64,000 bases of DNA from Stemphylium vesicarium (Eukaryota; Ascomycota; Dothideomycetes; Pleosporales; Pleosporaceae), in assembly GCA_004380135.1 (NCBI GenBank), contig QXCR01000043.1:62001-126000 (forward strand). The letters are read 5' to 3'. The position numbers and the translations under genes were made by a program. The notes beneath the pieces were generated by a model. That model was not told where the DNA came from and did no database searches. It was given only the letters and a program-made list of their open reading frames with translations. Positions 11,755-24,567 of the stretch are shown here, one piece after another; position 1 is the first letter of the stretch, and each line of letters opens with the position of its first letter.

Positions 11755-13539
11755 ATGACCGACTCCCCGCTACCGCGCATTCCGCTCGACCCGAAAGAGC
11801 AGCCCATTCTCGACAAGCTGCAGTCCATCCGGACGGAGCTGGAGCTGCTGAAGCGCGACCGATCAACTTATGTCAAGAGCCAAGATGTTATGAAACTGTA
11901 CGACCAGGTCATCGAGCAGGTCATCATATTGAACGAGATCCGCGAAACAAAGCGCCTCGAACAGAATAAGGGTATGTCACGTTGCCACTTACCCAAAGTG
12001 GTCATGGGTCACTGACATGTCTGCGCAGTTGACTACATGCTTGATGATTGTTTCCAGCTCATCTCTCTTGCATACCTGACCGTTGGAAAGAACCATGAGC
12101 CACCGGCTGTGTAAGTAGTTTGCCGCGCTTCGTCAGATACATGCTGATACCGCCGTAGATACTCGTACATTTCAACTATCAAAGTAGTCCGGCCCGTCCA
12201 ATCTCTGTCATTCTAGATTCTAACGTCATTCAGCGCCTTCTAGACCATCTCAAAGAAGCCACATTCTATTCCCAAAAGGACCTGGAAGCACTCGACAAGA
12301 ACCTGCAAGACTGCCGGCACTATGTCGAACGAGGCAGGGAGCAGTATAGCCCGCATCTGCTCACTCTTCTTGATGCCCGAATCAAGGTGTGCGAGGAAAC
12401 TCTAGCGGAACTCAAACTCAATCTTTCGGAGCTTACTCCCGAGCTGACACCGAAATGGGAGAAGTTGGTGTCCATACTAAGATCACTTTGTGGCTGCAAT
12501 GCACGGTCCAAGGTCAGTATGTTTGCAAGGTACCACGCGCCCCTGCTAACCGGCATCTTAGTTCCCGCATGATGAAGTCGAGGAGTACTCGGAAGAGCTG
12601 AACAAGTTGGACGAAGAACTCAAGGAGTACGGTATTCGTGCGTATGAGACCACCGGTACAACCGAGGAGAAGTTGGCCGAAATGGTTGGCAAAATGCAAC
12701 TTGCCAACGACCAACCCGACCCGGCGCCTGAAGCCAAGACCCTCATCGGAACGCTCTTGAGGCGGAACTTGCTTTGGGTTACTCTTCTCAAGGAAAAGTG
12801 CGTTTATGGCCATATATCGTCAATCGCTCGCTGACGCATATATAGGCAAGGGCGCATAGCACCTGCTTTCAAGGACACTTACGACAAGCTCCTCACTATC
12901 CGAAACAAGCTTGAGAAGCTTACCCTTACTCAGGCGTGGTCCCTCCGTGAGACTGACCTCTGGGACTTCCAGCGTCAACTCGATCGCATAGACGAAGCGC
13001 GAGTCGATGGCAACTTTGTTGACGCACTGGGACGGCCTTCAGAGATTTACGAGCAAAGAGTGGGTAGACGTCCATCTTCTGATATTGACACACTAACACT
13101 CCGCAGACACTGCTTTATCTCCTGCGAAAGAGTTACGCCCTTATCTACCAGTTGCTGATAACATCAGAGCCAGTCTCTGAGGCTCTGCTGCCCATCTACA
13201 ACCAGCTGACCACCCTCCGAAAGTGTCTCCTGGAAGTGAAGAAGCTAGGAGGGGTGTCTTCACCAAGAGAATTGTATCCGTACAGCATGAAGGTTCGCGT
13301 GCCTCGTCGCCGATACAAAGCTCTTCCCGCTGACTCAAACACAGTTAAACTCAATCGACAACATGCGCGTAGACGGCAAGTTCATGGTGGGTGACGAGAT
13401 ACCCGACGGACAAGGCCGTGTGACACAGCTTCTGGAAGAATGTTTCGAACTCGCATACGACCTAAGAAATGACGCCGAAGACAACAGCTCGGCGGATGCG
13501 ACACCGTCAAGCGAGAAGCCCGAACCCCTCAGTACTTAA
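11755..13539 (+). CDS. DUF2408 / UPF0662 family protein
   Basis: Eight exons: 11755-11971, 12029-12110, 12159-12183, 12234-12512, 12562-12797, 12846-13059, 13107-13292, 13345-13539; introns 47-57 bp; 477 aa. Every junction keeps frame, and the 25-bp third exon is needed to join PPAV to the following helix. The protein is almost entirely helical and charged (for example LDKLQSIRTELELLKRD and DLEALDKNLQDCRHYVE), with two related halves as in the DUF2408 family. I recognise it as that conserved fungal family; molecular function is not established. The tail is Ser/Asp-rich. It is convergent with the SET-domain gene 121 bp away. Confidence 0.85.
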
Positions 13540-13660
13540 TCGTTCTCCATCGCCTTGCGCCCGATCACCATTAATGCGAGGATTCATCCGAAGGGACCTT
13601 CTGCAGTAGAGCCGCTCTATCTCTTGACTCTTGTACTTTTAGTACTTTTCACCACTACCT

Positions 13661-14437
13661 TTAATATGGTTCAATCATTCTTAGTTGTTCGATTTCCTCT
13701 TCGGGCGGAGTTGGAGGTATAGCGTCCGCATCTTTGAACGTCAGGTGGCTACCGTACGATATGCCTAGATCTGTCAGCGTCTTCGCGTTATCGATACAGT
13801 TCTTTCGCTTACAGAGCTCTTCGCCTGCAGGGATATCCCTCAAAGCTCGGTATGTAATTACTTGACGGCGCAGGTCTCGCATCCATCCTACGTTTTGTTC
13901 TTGGGTGGAGTGGTTGAACATGCTTCCGAGTCCAAATATGACAGCTTGTGACACTTTGCTATTGCCGTCCACGTCTGATGTTGGCCAATTGCTGTGATAA
14001 GTTAGGTTTTGATACTTGCAGTTTGCCATGAACTCTGCCTAATAGAGTCGCTACCGTACTCATTCAGGCACTCGTAAACCGCGAGGATGAGGTCTATATT
14101 CATCTGAGTCTGAAGCGCGGAAAGGTGGATAGTAAATGGAGGTGATGATTAACAGGAGTTAGGGATACTTACTAAGTATAATGGTATAGAGAAGTCTGCT
14201 CTATGTGCTCCTTGTTCTCTCCAGTCCCAAGTATTAACACAGGGCAAATGTCTATGATGGTCTGTGCTGGTATATCTTGCGTTGCAAATACACCACGTCC
14301 TGTCCATTACTATCAATAAGAGTGCCGACTCAGGCGCTGACTGGGCTACCGGACATACCTTTGGGTGTGTCGATTTTAATGACCAGATGCGGACACCGTT
14401 CAAGCTGGATGTCTTCCCGACCCGATGAAATGCCCAT
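13661..14437 (-). CDS. Small SET-domain protein
   Basis: Exons (minus) 14437-14359, 14299-14173, 13991-13813 and 13764-13661; introns 53, 181 and 48 bp; 162 aa. The protein is little more than one SET domain: KGRGVFATQDIPAQTII (N-SET), GLGSMFNHS (the NHS pocket motif), then RDIPAGEELCISYG (catalytic ELxISYG). There is no pre-SET or post-SET cysteine cluster. The family transfers methyl groups to lysines of histones or other proteins; the target here is unknown. The 181-bp second intron is long for this genome, but joining Y/N across it restores the expected SET core. Upstream in-frame Met codons exist; the start shown gives the most compact protein. Confidence 0.82.
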
Positions 14438-14706
14438 GATGTCAAATGTTTGAAATTGAACAATGACAGATACAAAACAGAAATGAAGAAATTCACTCGC
14501 AAGGACCTGAGGCGAGAAGTCGCAGCTTTTTGCTTCAACGAAATCATTTTTGGTAAATGGAGCCTGGTCAAATTTGATCACCGCGCCAAGTCCGGTCCGA
14601 CACCAGGACCCTCCGAAGCTGTACATTGAGGGCTGTGCCCCACTCGAGCTTTGGCCCATGCCTTTCGTCACAAGCTGGGCGAGCTGACGACACGACGGCC
14701 ACCGAC

Positions 14707-16065
14707 ATGGCGCAACAGCGAGGCACCTTGGGAGACTCTCTCAAGATGGCACATTCGGTGAGCTTGAAGGTGCTGCGGTATGTCTACTTCCTTGCCTAGA
14801 TTTCCCAGACAAAGCGCATCAACGCAATCGGTCCTCGCGGCCCATGGTAGACTGCCCGAGTACTGCGCGCGATTCGGTGACCTTCACATGCGCTGTTGTC
14901 GCTGTTCAGATAAAAGACGCGTTACTGATGATGAATTGTAGCTTGTCCCGGCCGACGCTTGCTACGCAGCATCCGCTCCCGAACTCCAAAGAGCTTGGTA
15001 TATCACCCCAAGCTTCACGCGCCTATCCCTCGCAGAGCAGTGCCGAAGATCGGTTCATTCTCAGCCCCGTCCTAAATCTCCCCGAGGCGTTCGGAAGTGC
15101 TTATGTTGGGGAAACCTTTTCCTGTACGCTGTGCGCAAACAATGAGCTCGACCCATCCGATAATACAAAAGCAATCAGCGGTGTGCGGATACAGGGCGAC
15201 ATGCAAACGCCATCGAACCCCACAGGCTCACCGCTAGACCTAGCTGGCACACAAGACAAAGACGCGGGTACCTCTCCCGGTCCAGGCGAATCGCTACAGC
15301 GAATCTTGAGGTTTGAACTCAAAGAGGACGGAAATCATGTCTTGGCGGTGACGGTCACATACACGGAAACAGCTCTAGGAGAGGGCAGGGCAGCTAGCGG
15401 AAAAGTTCGGACTTTCCGCAAGTTGTACCAATTCGTGGCTCAACAGCTGCTGAGTGTCCGGACAAAAGCTGGAGAGATGAGCGAGAAGAATGGGTCGTCC
15501 AGGTACCTGCTAGAGGCACAACTAGAAAACATGGGGGAAGCGGCCGTGTGTTTAGAGGTACGTCATTGGCCCCAATGGCCACCGGTCCATGTGCTTGTTT
15601 CTTTCATCAATGCGAAACGAGTCAGATGTATTTCGCTTTTCCCCGGATGCTATGGGCGCTGCGACTCAATCACTAGCTCGATCGCAAAGCCCGATCCCGC
15701 AGAGTCCGTAGATCCCGGCGCTATTTCGCTGCTTCAATAGCCTGCCCAACAGCCTTGCCCCCGGTACATGTCAAGTGTTTACTGACCCCAAGCAGGCCGT
15801 CAACGTAAACCCAAAGCTGCCCTTGAAATCCACGTCACTCAATTGGGATATGCAACCGTCAGGAGTCAATGCCCCAATATTGAGTCCGCGCGATGTAGTG
15901 CAAGTGGCCTTCTTGCTGGACCACCAACCTGGCGAAGATGACGAGGTGGCGGGCTCCATGACTGAGGACAACAAAAGAGTGTTGGGTCAACTGGCGATAC
16001 AATGGCGGAGCGCGTTGGGCGATAGGGGTTCGCTCAGCACCGGATGGTTGACGGCTCGTCGCTGA
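14707..16065 (+). CDS. TRAPPC13: TRAPP complex subunit 13-like protein (DUF974)
   Basis: Exons 14707-14777, 14942-15557 and 15796-16065; introns of 164 and 238 bp; 318 aa. It starts with a short segment ending SVSLKVLRLSRPTL, continues with a beta-rich domain including YVGETFSCTLCANNE, and ends with KSTSLNWDM, LSPRDVVQVAFLL and GSLSTGWLTARR, the conserved blocks of the TRAPPC13/DUF974 family. These proteins are associated with TRAPP tethering complexes in ER-Golgi and autophagy traffic. Both introns are longer than usual; the second contains an open stretch up to 15740, so an unspliced form would give a different tail. Divergent from the SET gene with 269 bp between starts. Confidence 0.88.
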
Positions 16066-18719
16066 GGCTACCGCTCTCTGATAAGGTTTTGCACCGCCCG
16101 CTCGCGTCTATGTCACCATGGCTGAGAAATCTCCGAAAGAACGTTTTGACACTCGTGCCTGCGGTTTGCAAGCGATTTGTCTCAGTGGCTGGGCTTGGCT
16201 CGTATGGGTTAGGCTTACACCAGTCGGAACTTGCTGTAGGCACGGTAGACAGTATGATTGGAGTGTTTCCGTCTGCATGACTGATGATCAAACAAGCAAG
16301 CAGCAGAGCCTCCATGCGCATGCATCATGGGCTTACTTCTTCCACCGGCTATACAAGACTTTCGACCAGAGCTGCTGGGGTTCTGCGAAAAATTGCATCG
16401 TCAATACATGCCATATTAACTGCTAGAAGGACCCAATACAGTACCTGGGGGGTTCGAATACAGACAGCCGAAATGCGGAGGGCCCCTTGATCTGATCTGA
16501 TCTGCGAGCGAAGCGAAGCGAAGCAAAAAGCAAACCCAGCATCAGCCACCAACAAACCCAGCGCACGCCGAAATGCTTAATCAATCTTCGTCGAGGAGCA
16601 CATGTCGCGCCATGGCGTCAACTATTAGCGCAATGCGACGAACGAACGACGACAAATGGAAAGGAGACCGAGAGGACATGTGGCAGTCGTTTTCTCAGGG
16701 CTTAGTGAAGCACGGCAAAGGGGGACAGGGTACCCCAGACAGAGGTATGGATCCCGATACGATGGAGGCAGGTAAAGTCGCAAAAGCCACGGGGCCTGGT
16801 CACGACAACGTCACGAACTGGTGGAGGGTCTTTGGATCGCCGAGGGTTAATTTTATCTAGAGTAGCATGGGGTCAGGAGAGATACTATTGTTTGATCATC
16901 ACGCCACGGAGAAGTGCATACGAAAGCAAGATAAGGAGAAGCGTCGAGACTGGATATTGCTACTCATGTACGTGTTGAATAGTACGGCCGGCTGTTCTAG
17001 GGAGGCTGCAGTTCCCAGATTGAGGGCGGCTGCATGCGCAATGGCCAATTCAGGACTTGGGCTTGAAATCGGCCAAGCGCGTCGAGATCGACGTGTCGAT
17101 GGGCTACATTGGACGTCTGGCCGGGTGTGTTCGCAAGCTCCAAGACGCAAGACATGACAAATCTGGCGTCGAGTCCTGTAGGAAGCCATGAGGATGGTTC
17201 TCGTGCTGTCAGGCAGCCAGCTTGAAACGACAACAGTAACGAGTAACGGCAAGAGTTAATAGATGGTGGTCCAAGCAAGGGACCCTGGGGGCTGGCTCAA
17301 GCGTACGACTTGGTATGCATATGCATGCGAGGCGAGGCGATGGGATTGTGAGAGGGTTTGTACACGATGGAGAGGATGCTGTGAGACGGGTGCTTGACAT
17401 TTGACAGCTGCCGGAGATGAGAGCGGAGTTTTGTGTGAATGTGGGGCAGCATGATTTCTTTGTCTGCGGACGTTGGAGATGTGCAAGGCGTAGGGCAGCG
17501 TGGCGGGCATTGGCATAGCAAGTGTACATTCATAGTACACAGCATATTAGTCGGCCCCCTATTTTTTTTGGTCCTGGCCCTGGCGGCAATACCGTGTATG
17601 CGTGATGTAGGCTCCATCTGAAACACATTGCAGATTGGACGCACACCATCAATGGTCGTGCCCTAATAACCGTCGTGTTGGTCGCGGGCGCGGATTCGAC
17701 AACCCCTGAGGAGGCAACGCTGGAATAGGCGGTCGCGGGTGGCAGCCAATGGGCGGGTGGCAGCCAGGCCCGCTCGAGCTGAGAGGCAATTCCGCGCTGT
17801 CTCGATGCGGGAAGGACCCAGGCCGTGCCTTCCCATTTCATGCCGCAGCCCCCTGGTCGCGCCTTCCGAGGGCAGGGTCTAGCTGCCAAAACATGCTCGG
17901 CCGGCCCAGCAACGCCATGCCTGTGCGCGCCTTCTATCGTGTCTTGTCGCGACGGTACCGTGGGACATGGGACAAGTCCCCCAAGGCCCAAGGCATGATG
18001 CCAGCCAAAAGTCGGGGGCTAGCGGCAGTGCCTTGCATGCAAAGCCTCTTGGTCGGCCCCCGGCGACGGTGACGGGTCAATTGGCATGCATGCACATGTG
18101 CACCAGCGTCCGGTCCAGGCCGCCGAGGGGGACAATTGTCTTCAACGCGGGAGCTGCTATGCGCTAGTCGGCCTGCTCTCAGCGATAAGAGCGCAAAGCG
18201 GGTGTAGGCCCTGCGACGACGGTAAATGTGGATTAGGTGCTCTAACAAGGCACTTGGGCCCGAGCCTGTCCTTTTCAATGCCTTGTGACCGAGCGCAGTG
18301 CACTGAACCCTTCTCCGCCAACCCTCTCCCCATTCACTCTTTTGCCCGCAGCGAGCAACAAACTAGCTGGACTGCACTCACCACCACCACCCCTCCTCCT
18401 CATCCTCCGCCATACTTTGCGACCCTCCAGCTCGCCACCCTTCACTGCCCTGTCCACGCTTCCGGCCAAGCTTTCCCTTCGTTTCGCTCCCACTCTGGGC
18501 GCTCGTGCAACTGCATTCGCCCGTCACCGTCGCACCAGCTCTGCCTTCCCGTGCATAAGCCTTGCGCTGCCCCCCCGCAAGCAACCGTTGGAGCTGGCGT
18601 CCAATCCCTAATGACCTAGAGATACAAGGCGACTCGACGCCCCACACTCCCTGACCGCGCAACCCAACGACGCTCCTTGACCGCCCATCTTTTTGGATAT
18701 CCTATGCCCAGCATCTAAC
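16066..18719. other. Long upstream region of the DENN gene, no supported gene
   Basis: 2.65 kb. Several 60-150-codon frames show no domains. Short tandem repeats GATCT x3 and GAAGC x3 occur near 16492-16525. A 13-bp direct repeat brackets a CCAAT motif at 17736-17766. The CT-rich DNA at 18300-18560 looks like fungal promoter or 5' UTR sequence. Confidence 0.6.
17736..17766. repeat. 13-bp direct repeat around a CCAAT motif
   Basis: CGGGTGGCAGCCA occurs at 17736-17748 and again at 17754-17766; the first copy continues into a CCAAT. About 950 bp upstream of the DENN start codon. Confidence 0.6.
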
Positions 18720-21700
18720 ATGGCGCCTGCTCCCTCGCCCAACACAGCCGAACAGTCGTCGACGCCGCTCGCCGACTACTTCTTCATATCCGGCATCGAG
18801 TCCTCGCAGGTCTACGATGAGCGCACCTACAGCAATGGCATAGTAACATCGCCGCTCGCACAGCCGCCCGTCGACGAGACGATTGAAGAGGACCAGGCCC
18901 TGGAGACAGAGTCACTCCGCCCCACATCCCAGGACGGCCTCCCCAATGGCGACAGAGACCGATCAAGGTCGCGATCAGCACATCGCTTCAGCGAGAACCG
19001 CCAGTCGGTGGGCACAATCATTGGACCCGATGTAAAACAGACAGCGAGCAACCGAAGCAGCGCCACCATCAAGGGCGTACAGCTTGGCGGCGTTGGTCTC
19101 AGCGACCAGGAATTCGACATTGCGCTGCGCAAGTTTGCATCCGAGCGGGATTCCTTCCTGGAGGAGATACAGTTCACCGCTGGTGTTGCGCAGCAGGCCC
19201 GCTCCACCCCCGCCAGGCCGCGCCCACGACCTCAGCGCGTGTCACAAGCCAGCCCCGAAGATGGCGTCGGCAACCTCAGATCCGGCGTGGGGAGCATCCG
19301 CCGGCGCATCTCAACCATGCAGAGCAGCTTGAAGCGACAGTCTTCGACGGCAAGACAATGTAAGTGCACTTGATGTCTTACATCTAACCGGGGTTGGTGC
19401 ATGGGTTGCCATCTGCCCGACATGGGTTGTTTACTTTTTGATCGGCCATCGCTAACATGGATCCAGCCTCTATTCGAACGTCAAAACGCATGTCCGGCTA
19501 CAACTCTGTAATACCGGCACCACAGCCCTTCTCGCCGGAGCCGGATATGCATCCTCTTCTCCGTCGCTACGAGCCCGTCCTGCTAGACCGCTATCCGCCA
19601 AGGAACATGGTCGAGGAGCTAAAGAGGCGTAACCCCTTCCCCGACTACGTACCCATGTTTGCTTTTCCCAATGATGTCAGTGTCGTCTCATCCGACGAGC
19701 GACCAAAGAGCCAGTGGCACGGATTTGCCATGACCAATGGAGACGGCTCCAAGCTCTATGGTATCTGCCTCATCGTCTGGCTACCATTGAATGCCATAGC
19801 TGCCGAAGGTCTCGAACGTCAATGTGAGGAATGGCGAAATCTGCACATGAACCCCGAAGAGCGGGAGCTCGCAAGCAGCTTGGGTGAGCGTCTTGCACTT
19901 GAGCGTGCCAAGCTTTCCCAACTCCTGACCAAACTTCCATCCGTGGCCCCTGACTCCGAGGAGCGTGAGGAACTCGACGATCAGATCGGTGCCGTAGAGG
20001 AGAAGATTCAGCTCATGACAGACCTGCTTCGCCCTGTGAGGCATGGGGCAGCCTCTAAGATCGAAGGTCTCACTGATGGGGAGACTGGACTATGGATTCC
20101 GCGCGCTTATGGCGTCATGGGACGAGATGCAAGCCTCACACCCTTCTGGAAAGAATGGCTCAAGGCAGTCACCGTCCCAATGACGACGGGTGCAATCCTT
20201 CGCGTTCCAGCAAGTTCACCACGAGTAGGCATGTGGCAGCCTCTCGAGCGATACGTGGTCAATCTGTGTGCAGAGGCTCTTAGTCCGATCACCTCAATCA
20301 CCCAAGTTGAACTTGCTGTCCGGGAGCTTCGCATGTACGCTCGAAAGGAAGCAGTCAACGAGTTGCCAGGATCCCGCAACATTGACATTTACGCCCTTTT
20401 CCGATGCATGTCCATCCCCAACATCGTTACCTTGTTCGAATTTGTCCTCTCCGAGGCTAGGATCATCCTCCTTTCTTCGCACACGGCCATGTTGCATCTT
20501 GCAAGTATGGCAATCACAAACCTGCTGTATCCCTTCCAATGGACTGGCGTTTTCATTCCCGTCTTACCGGCACGCCTCGTCCAGACGATCGAAGCACCTT
20601 GCCCCTACATTGTTGGAATCGAGCGTCGTTATGAACCCGCCGATTACCCTGAAGACGACTATGTACTCGTCGATCTAGATGCTGACTCCATTGTATCCAA
20701 CGGTCCCCCACCACCGGCATTGCCTCGTCAACAGCGACGGAAGCTCATGTCCTTGCTCCAACAGTCTGCACCGCACCACATGCGATATGGTGTGCCTACT
20801 GGACCGCCTGCTTATGCGGTAGAAGCATTTCCACACGACACATTCGCCTCCGAAAATCCTGGTGTCTTTTCACATCGAGCACATCCTTCGACTGTGCAGA
20901 ACTATGTAGGACTCAATTCGACATCGTTTGGCACCATCGTTGGGCCGCCCAGCTCTAGGCCTCTCATCTACAACGCCTTCTTACAGTCTAGCGCTTCCAG
21001 CCGTGGCAACGACAGGCCATCCACTGCGACTACTATGAAGACACATAACTCTCCGCCTTCCCCCAAGGTCTCTCCTGTTTCGACAGTATTTCCGCCCATG
21101 CCAAGCACGCCGATATCCCGTAGCGACTCGGGTTATGCTCTCCAAGCAAACCTTCGCGAAAAGCGATCCGCACATTTTGAGACTTCAAGTCGGCGAAGTT
21201 CCTCTGTAAGTTTGGTTGCGCTTCAGTTAATAGTTCATTGATTAATGTGGCTAGTTTGGTTTCGAACGCGTACCCCAGCTTCGGCGTCCCTCTCAGCCGT
21301 TCCTTGGCCATGCACCGAGCGCATCAACGTCGTCGCTAAGCCAAGAATACAAGGCAGGATCTTCGTACGCGCCGTCAGTGTACGCTCAGTCCACGTTGGC
21401 TGCATCGACGATTATGCCCGGCATGGCAATGCAGCAGGTTCGCAACACCGCGACGACGCAATGGCAAGAAGGTCATTGTCTGCAATGGAGACCGAATGAA
21501 GACAGGGCTTCTTGTTCAATCTGTGAGGAGAAGTCCGACGATGGGCTTTATCGTTGTACTGGTAAGTTTCAGTCTGCCCCGGTGTGACAAGCTCATCTAA
21601 CAAACTTTGTTTAGGCTGCAGCACGTATGCTCACGGTAGATGCGTAGACTCGATCTGCATCGTGTGCCCAACGGCTTTTCGCCCGGATCAAGTACGAGCG

Positions 21701-22347
21701 TCGTTTGTGCGGTGCTTCGCTAGCCTGTTCTATACTTATCGCCGCTATCTGATCCCGGCTTCGGGCGACCGCAAAAAGTCTGGCATGACGTATCAGTTCA
21801 AGATGGATGAGTTCGTCAAGAGCTTGCCGGCCGAGAACGTGCAGTACATCACGACACTGCAGCAGACACAAGGTTGGTATCCTAACTTTTGTTTTCATGT
21901 CCGATAGCTAACCAATTGCTAGCTTTCAACGAATTCATTCACGAACGCGAGAGCAAGTCCGCCGACGATCCCACCATCAAGCTCTTTGATGAAGTCATTC
22001 TCGCGAAGCGCAACCGCGGCAAATCGTCCTTCTTCTATAAGTCGAAGGTGGACTTCTTGTCAGACACGACCGACCACCTGTGGCGCACTGCCTCTGCAAC
22101 TCCACCAAACTCGCGCTTCCCGGGTGATTACCGCTCCGTTATCAGCCGAAGTACGTTGCTCCAGGCTCCTTGTTTAAATCCTGCTGACAACATCCTAGTC
22201 CCTGCGAAACTCGATCCTACACTCATGAAGGAGCCGCGCGTCATCCAAGGCGTACCTCGCATACCTCAGGCGAAGGCACGCCGCAAGCCCATTCCATCCA
22301 TGCTTGGGCCAAACAGCGACGGCCCTCCTCAAATACACACCTCATGA
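18720..22347 (+). CDS. DENN-domain protein with Cys-rich zinc finger (putative Rab GEF)
   Basis: Six exons: 18720-19359, 19467-21205, 21255-21561, 21615-21872, 21923-22150, 22199-22347; introns 107, 49, 53, 50 and 48 bp; 1106 aa. The N-terminal 200 residues are polar and begin with LADYFFISGIE, a typical uDENN opening. The core (about 215-620) has the uDENN block KSQWHGFAMTNGDGSKLYG and the DENN block FRCMSIPNIVTLFEFVLSEARIILLSSH followed by NLLYPFQWTGVFIPVLP. A Ser/Pro-rich linker follows. Near residue 880 there is a Cys/His-rich finger (CSICEEKSDDGLYRC...CSTYAHGRC...CIVCP). The C-terminal third is helical, like a dDENN region. DENN proteins activate Rab GTPases in membrane traffic; which Rab is unknown. 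Confidence 0.92.
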
Positions 22348-23371
22348 TCTCCTCCTAACATTACGCTCTCTATAACGACGGACCCGACCTCCATGTCTCT
22401 CCCTACCTCGTCACCCTCCCATCTTTCTGAATTGTTATTGTGCTTGTATCATACCTAGCGACGGAGTTTTAGGCGCATCGCGGCATCGCCGGTTGGGCCT
22501 TGTGACAATCCGCTGGCGGTTGCCTGCTTCTCAGATTGGATATCTGATGAAAGGATTAAAACGTGATCTTCGGAACCATCTTGCATTACATGGGATAGGT
22601 TGGTAAACCTCTGCGCGGGTCTGGTTTTGGATTCACTTTGCCCGGTCAGGCCCTTTTGTACACTGCGGGACCCGAGGAAAAATATTGTCTTTTGCAGCGG
22701 ATATACCTTTGTAATAGTGTTTCGTGTGCTTACTCGCTAAGATTGGCGTATCCTGAAGCAATGCGCTAAGGAGCGGCGAGCTTCTTTTTTGTATATTATT
22801 TGCTTTTGAAAACATAATGAAAGGGGAGGGGAAGTGGGTGTGAAGCTAATTGGCACTTTCAGAGTGTTCTGCTGTATAGAAAAGAATCAACGTTGTTATC
22901 AACACCACTTCTTGCGTGCAATTACCCAAATCCGCTTCTGGACTGGTTGATAGACGGCAAATCACGTCTACACCACGACTCCAAACTTTTGGATGCAGGA
23001 ACCCGTCCCATCAGCGCATAGTTTGAGCCATTGTTCTTGGCTAGCCGCCTCAGCGTCGACCATAAATAGACAAGTGCCCATTGGTGAGCTGCGCCACTTG
23101 GGGCACATGTTGAATCGAGAGTATCTTGAGACTCGTCTTCTTCTTCTTCTTCTTCTTCTTCTTCTTCTTCTTCTTCTTCTTGTTCTTGTTCCACCAACGC
23201 GTCCTCATTCCGTACAGCCCTTCCTTTTGAGTTGATCCCTTATTTATAGCCACGCTTTAGACCACACTATCTTTAACACACAACCACACAGTCTCTACTT
23301 CCATCCCGACCTTTATTACCACTCTCTACTATTCCTCTCTCGGAAAACAAAATTCAATTCAAATCGCCAAC
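22348..23371. other. Intergenic region with GPI-protein promoter
   Basis: 1.0 kb. It contains a trinucleotide microsatellite (23136-23181). A TATA-like TTATTTATAG lies near 23238-23247, about 125 bp upstream of the next start codon, followed by a CT/CA-rich presumed 5' UTR. Confidence 0.6.
23136..23181. repeat. (TTC)n microsatellite
   Basis: About 15 uninterrupted TTC units followed by interrupted copies. Non-coding, upstream of the GPI-protein gene. Confidence 0.95.
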
Positions 23372-24018
23372 ATGCTCGGACACACCTTTTTCGCCGCGAC
23401 TTTCTTCGCCCTTGCCCAGTTTGCTGCCGCTAGCCCTCCTGCCTGCATCCTCGGCGCTGTCAACCAATACGACTACCCGGTCGATGTTCAGAGTGTTTGC
23501 AAGGCCACGGACTTGAGCGCCAAAATGGCAGAGATATGTGGGGATGATGCCGAGGCTGCCATGGAGGCGCTCGCAGATATCTGCAATGACGAGAATGCTG
23601 AGATGTGTAAGTACACCACATTTACCAGCGGAGTTTGGTAGTGAAGGCAGAGATGGCAATCGAAGATGGACTGGAACATGAGGCGCCTGTGTCTCATGGA
23701 ATGAGTCACACAAGTCCAAGTAGAACACGAAGCTAACCTTACAATACAGCCACCACTGTTACCTCCGCCTCCATGACGGGAACCGGCTCACCCTACAAGC
23801 CTACCGGTTATATTGCCTCCACCATGGTCCCCATGTACCCCACTGGCTCCGGCAGTAACGGCAGCGGAAACGGTACTGCGCCCATCGCAACTGGAGGCCC
23901 CAAGCCCTCAAGCAGCGCAACTGACTCTGCCGGTATCCCGCAGGCTACCGGCGCTGCCGGCAAGGTCGAATTCGGACTGGTGGCTGTCGTTGCTGGTATG
24001 TTGGTCGCTGCTTTGTAG
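23372..24018 (+). CDS. Secreted GPI-anchored cell-wall protein, small
   Basis: Exons 23372-23606 and 23750-24018 (intron 143 bp, GTAAGT...TACAG), 167 aa. Residues 1-20 form a signal peptide (HTFFAATFFALAQFAAA). The following domain of about 55 residues has four cysteines (ACIL, SVCK, EICG, DICN), too few for a CFEM domain. It is followed by a Ser/Thr/Gly/Pro-rich stalk. The C-terminus is a short hydrophobic tail (GLVAVVAGMLVAAL) after small residues, as expected for GPI addition. It would sit at the cell surface or in the wall; no enzymatic motif is seen. Similar small anchored proteins are common in filamentous ascomycetes. Confidence 0.85.
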
Positions 24019-24567
24019 ATGGGCGTTGTTTGTTGCGCTTGTGACATGGAGGACTAGATGGAGAGGGACCGGGTGTAGAGGATATGAGATGAGGGGTTGT
24101 GACGACTACATTGGCATCGCTGGAAGTTTAGGGGGCGTACACTTTTTGGGGTCATCCATGGGAGAAAACACACGAGGGCGCTTTTGAATCATGCATCTGG
24201 TTTGGACAAAGGATATCACACTTGCTATTCTTCTCTGCCGATGTGTTTGTGAATGGATCCATGGCGGTATTCTCCTAGACAATCATCGAGCGTTTCTTGA
24301 CTATTCATCTCTCCAAGTGTTTTGCGCGTCGTGTGTAGTCGCTTCACGGGTGGGCATGATGCGTAGGGCGTAGTCCCATTTGATGGTTGAAAAGACTAAT
24401 GAGCGATACCCCTCACCACCCCCACTTTCCGCACTCGTCACAGTCATACTTACACCACAATATGTGTTCCCATCTGCCGGCCTTTCCAATTGGAATTTCG
24501 GTTGCAGTTTTGCTTTTCTAGCGTGGTATAGATACTTTGACGCGTCAAAATGAGCCATACTTCATTG
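24019..24567. other. Region between GPI gene and split tRNA
   Basis: 549 bp with no supported gene. A TATA-like GGTATAGATACTTT lies near 24523-24536, about 35-45 bp upstream of the split tRNA and shortly before the ATG at 24550. Confidence 0.5.

Noticed and set aside
23136..23253. Poly-Glu/poly-Lys proteins on the minus strand
   Set aside because: They are translations of the (TTC)n microsatellite.
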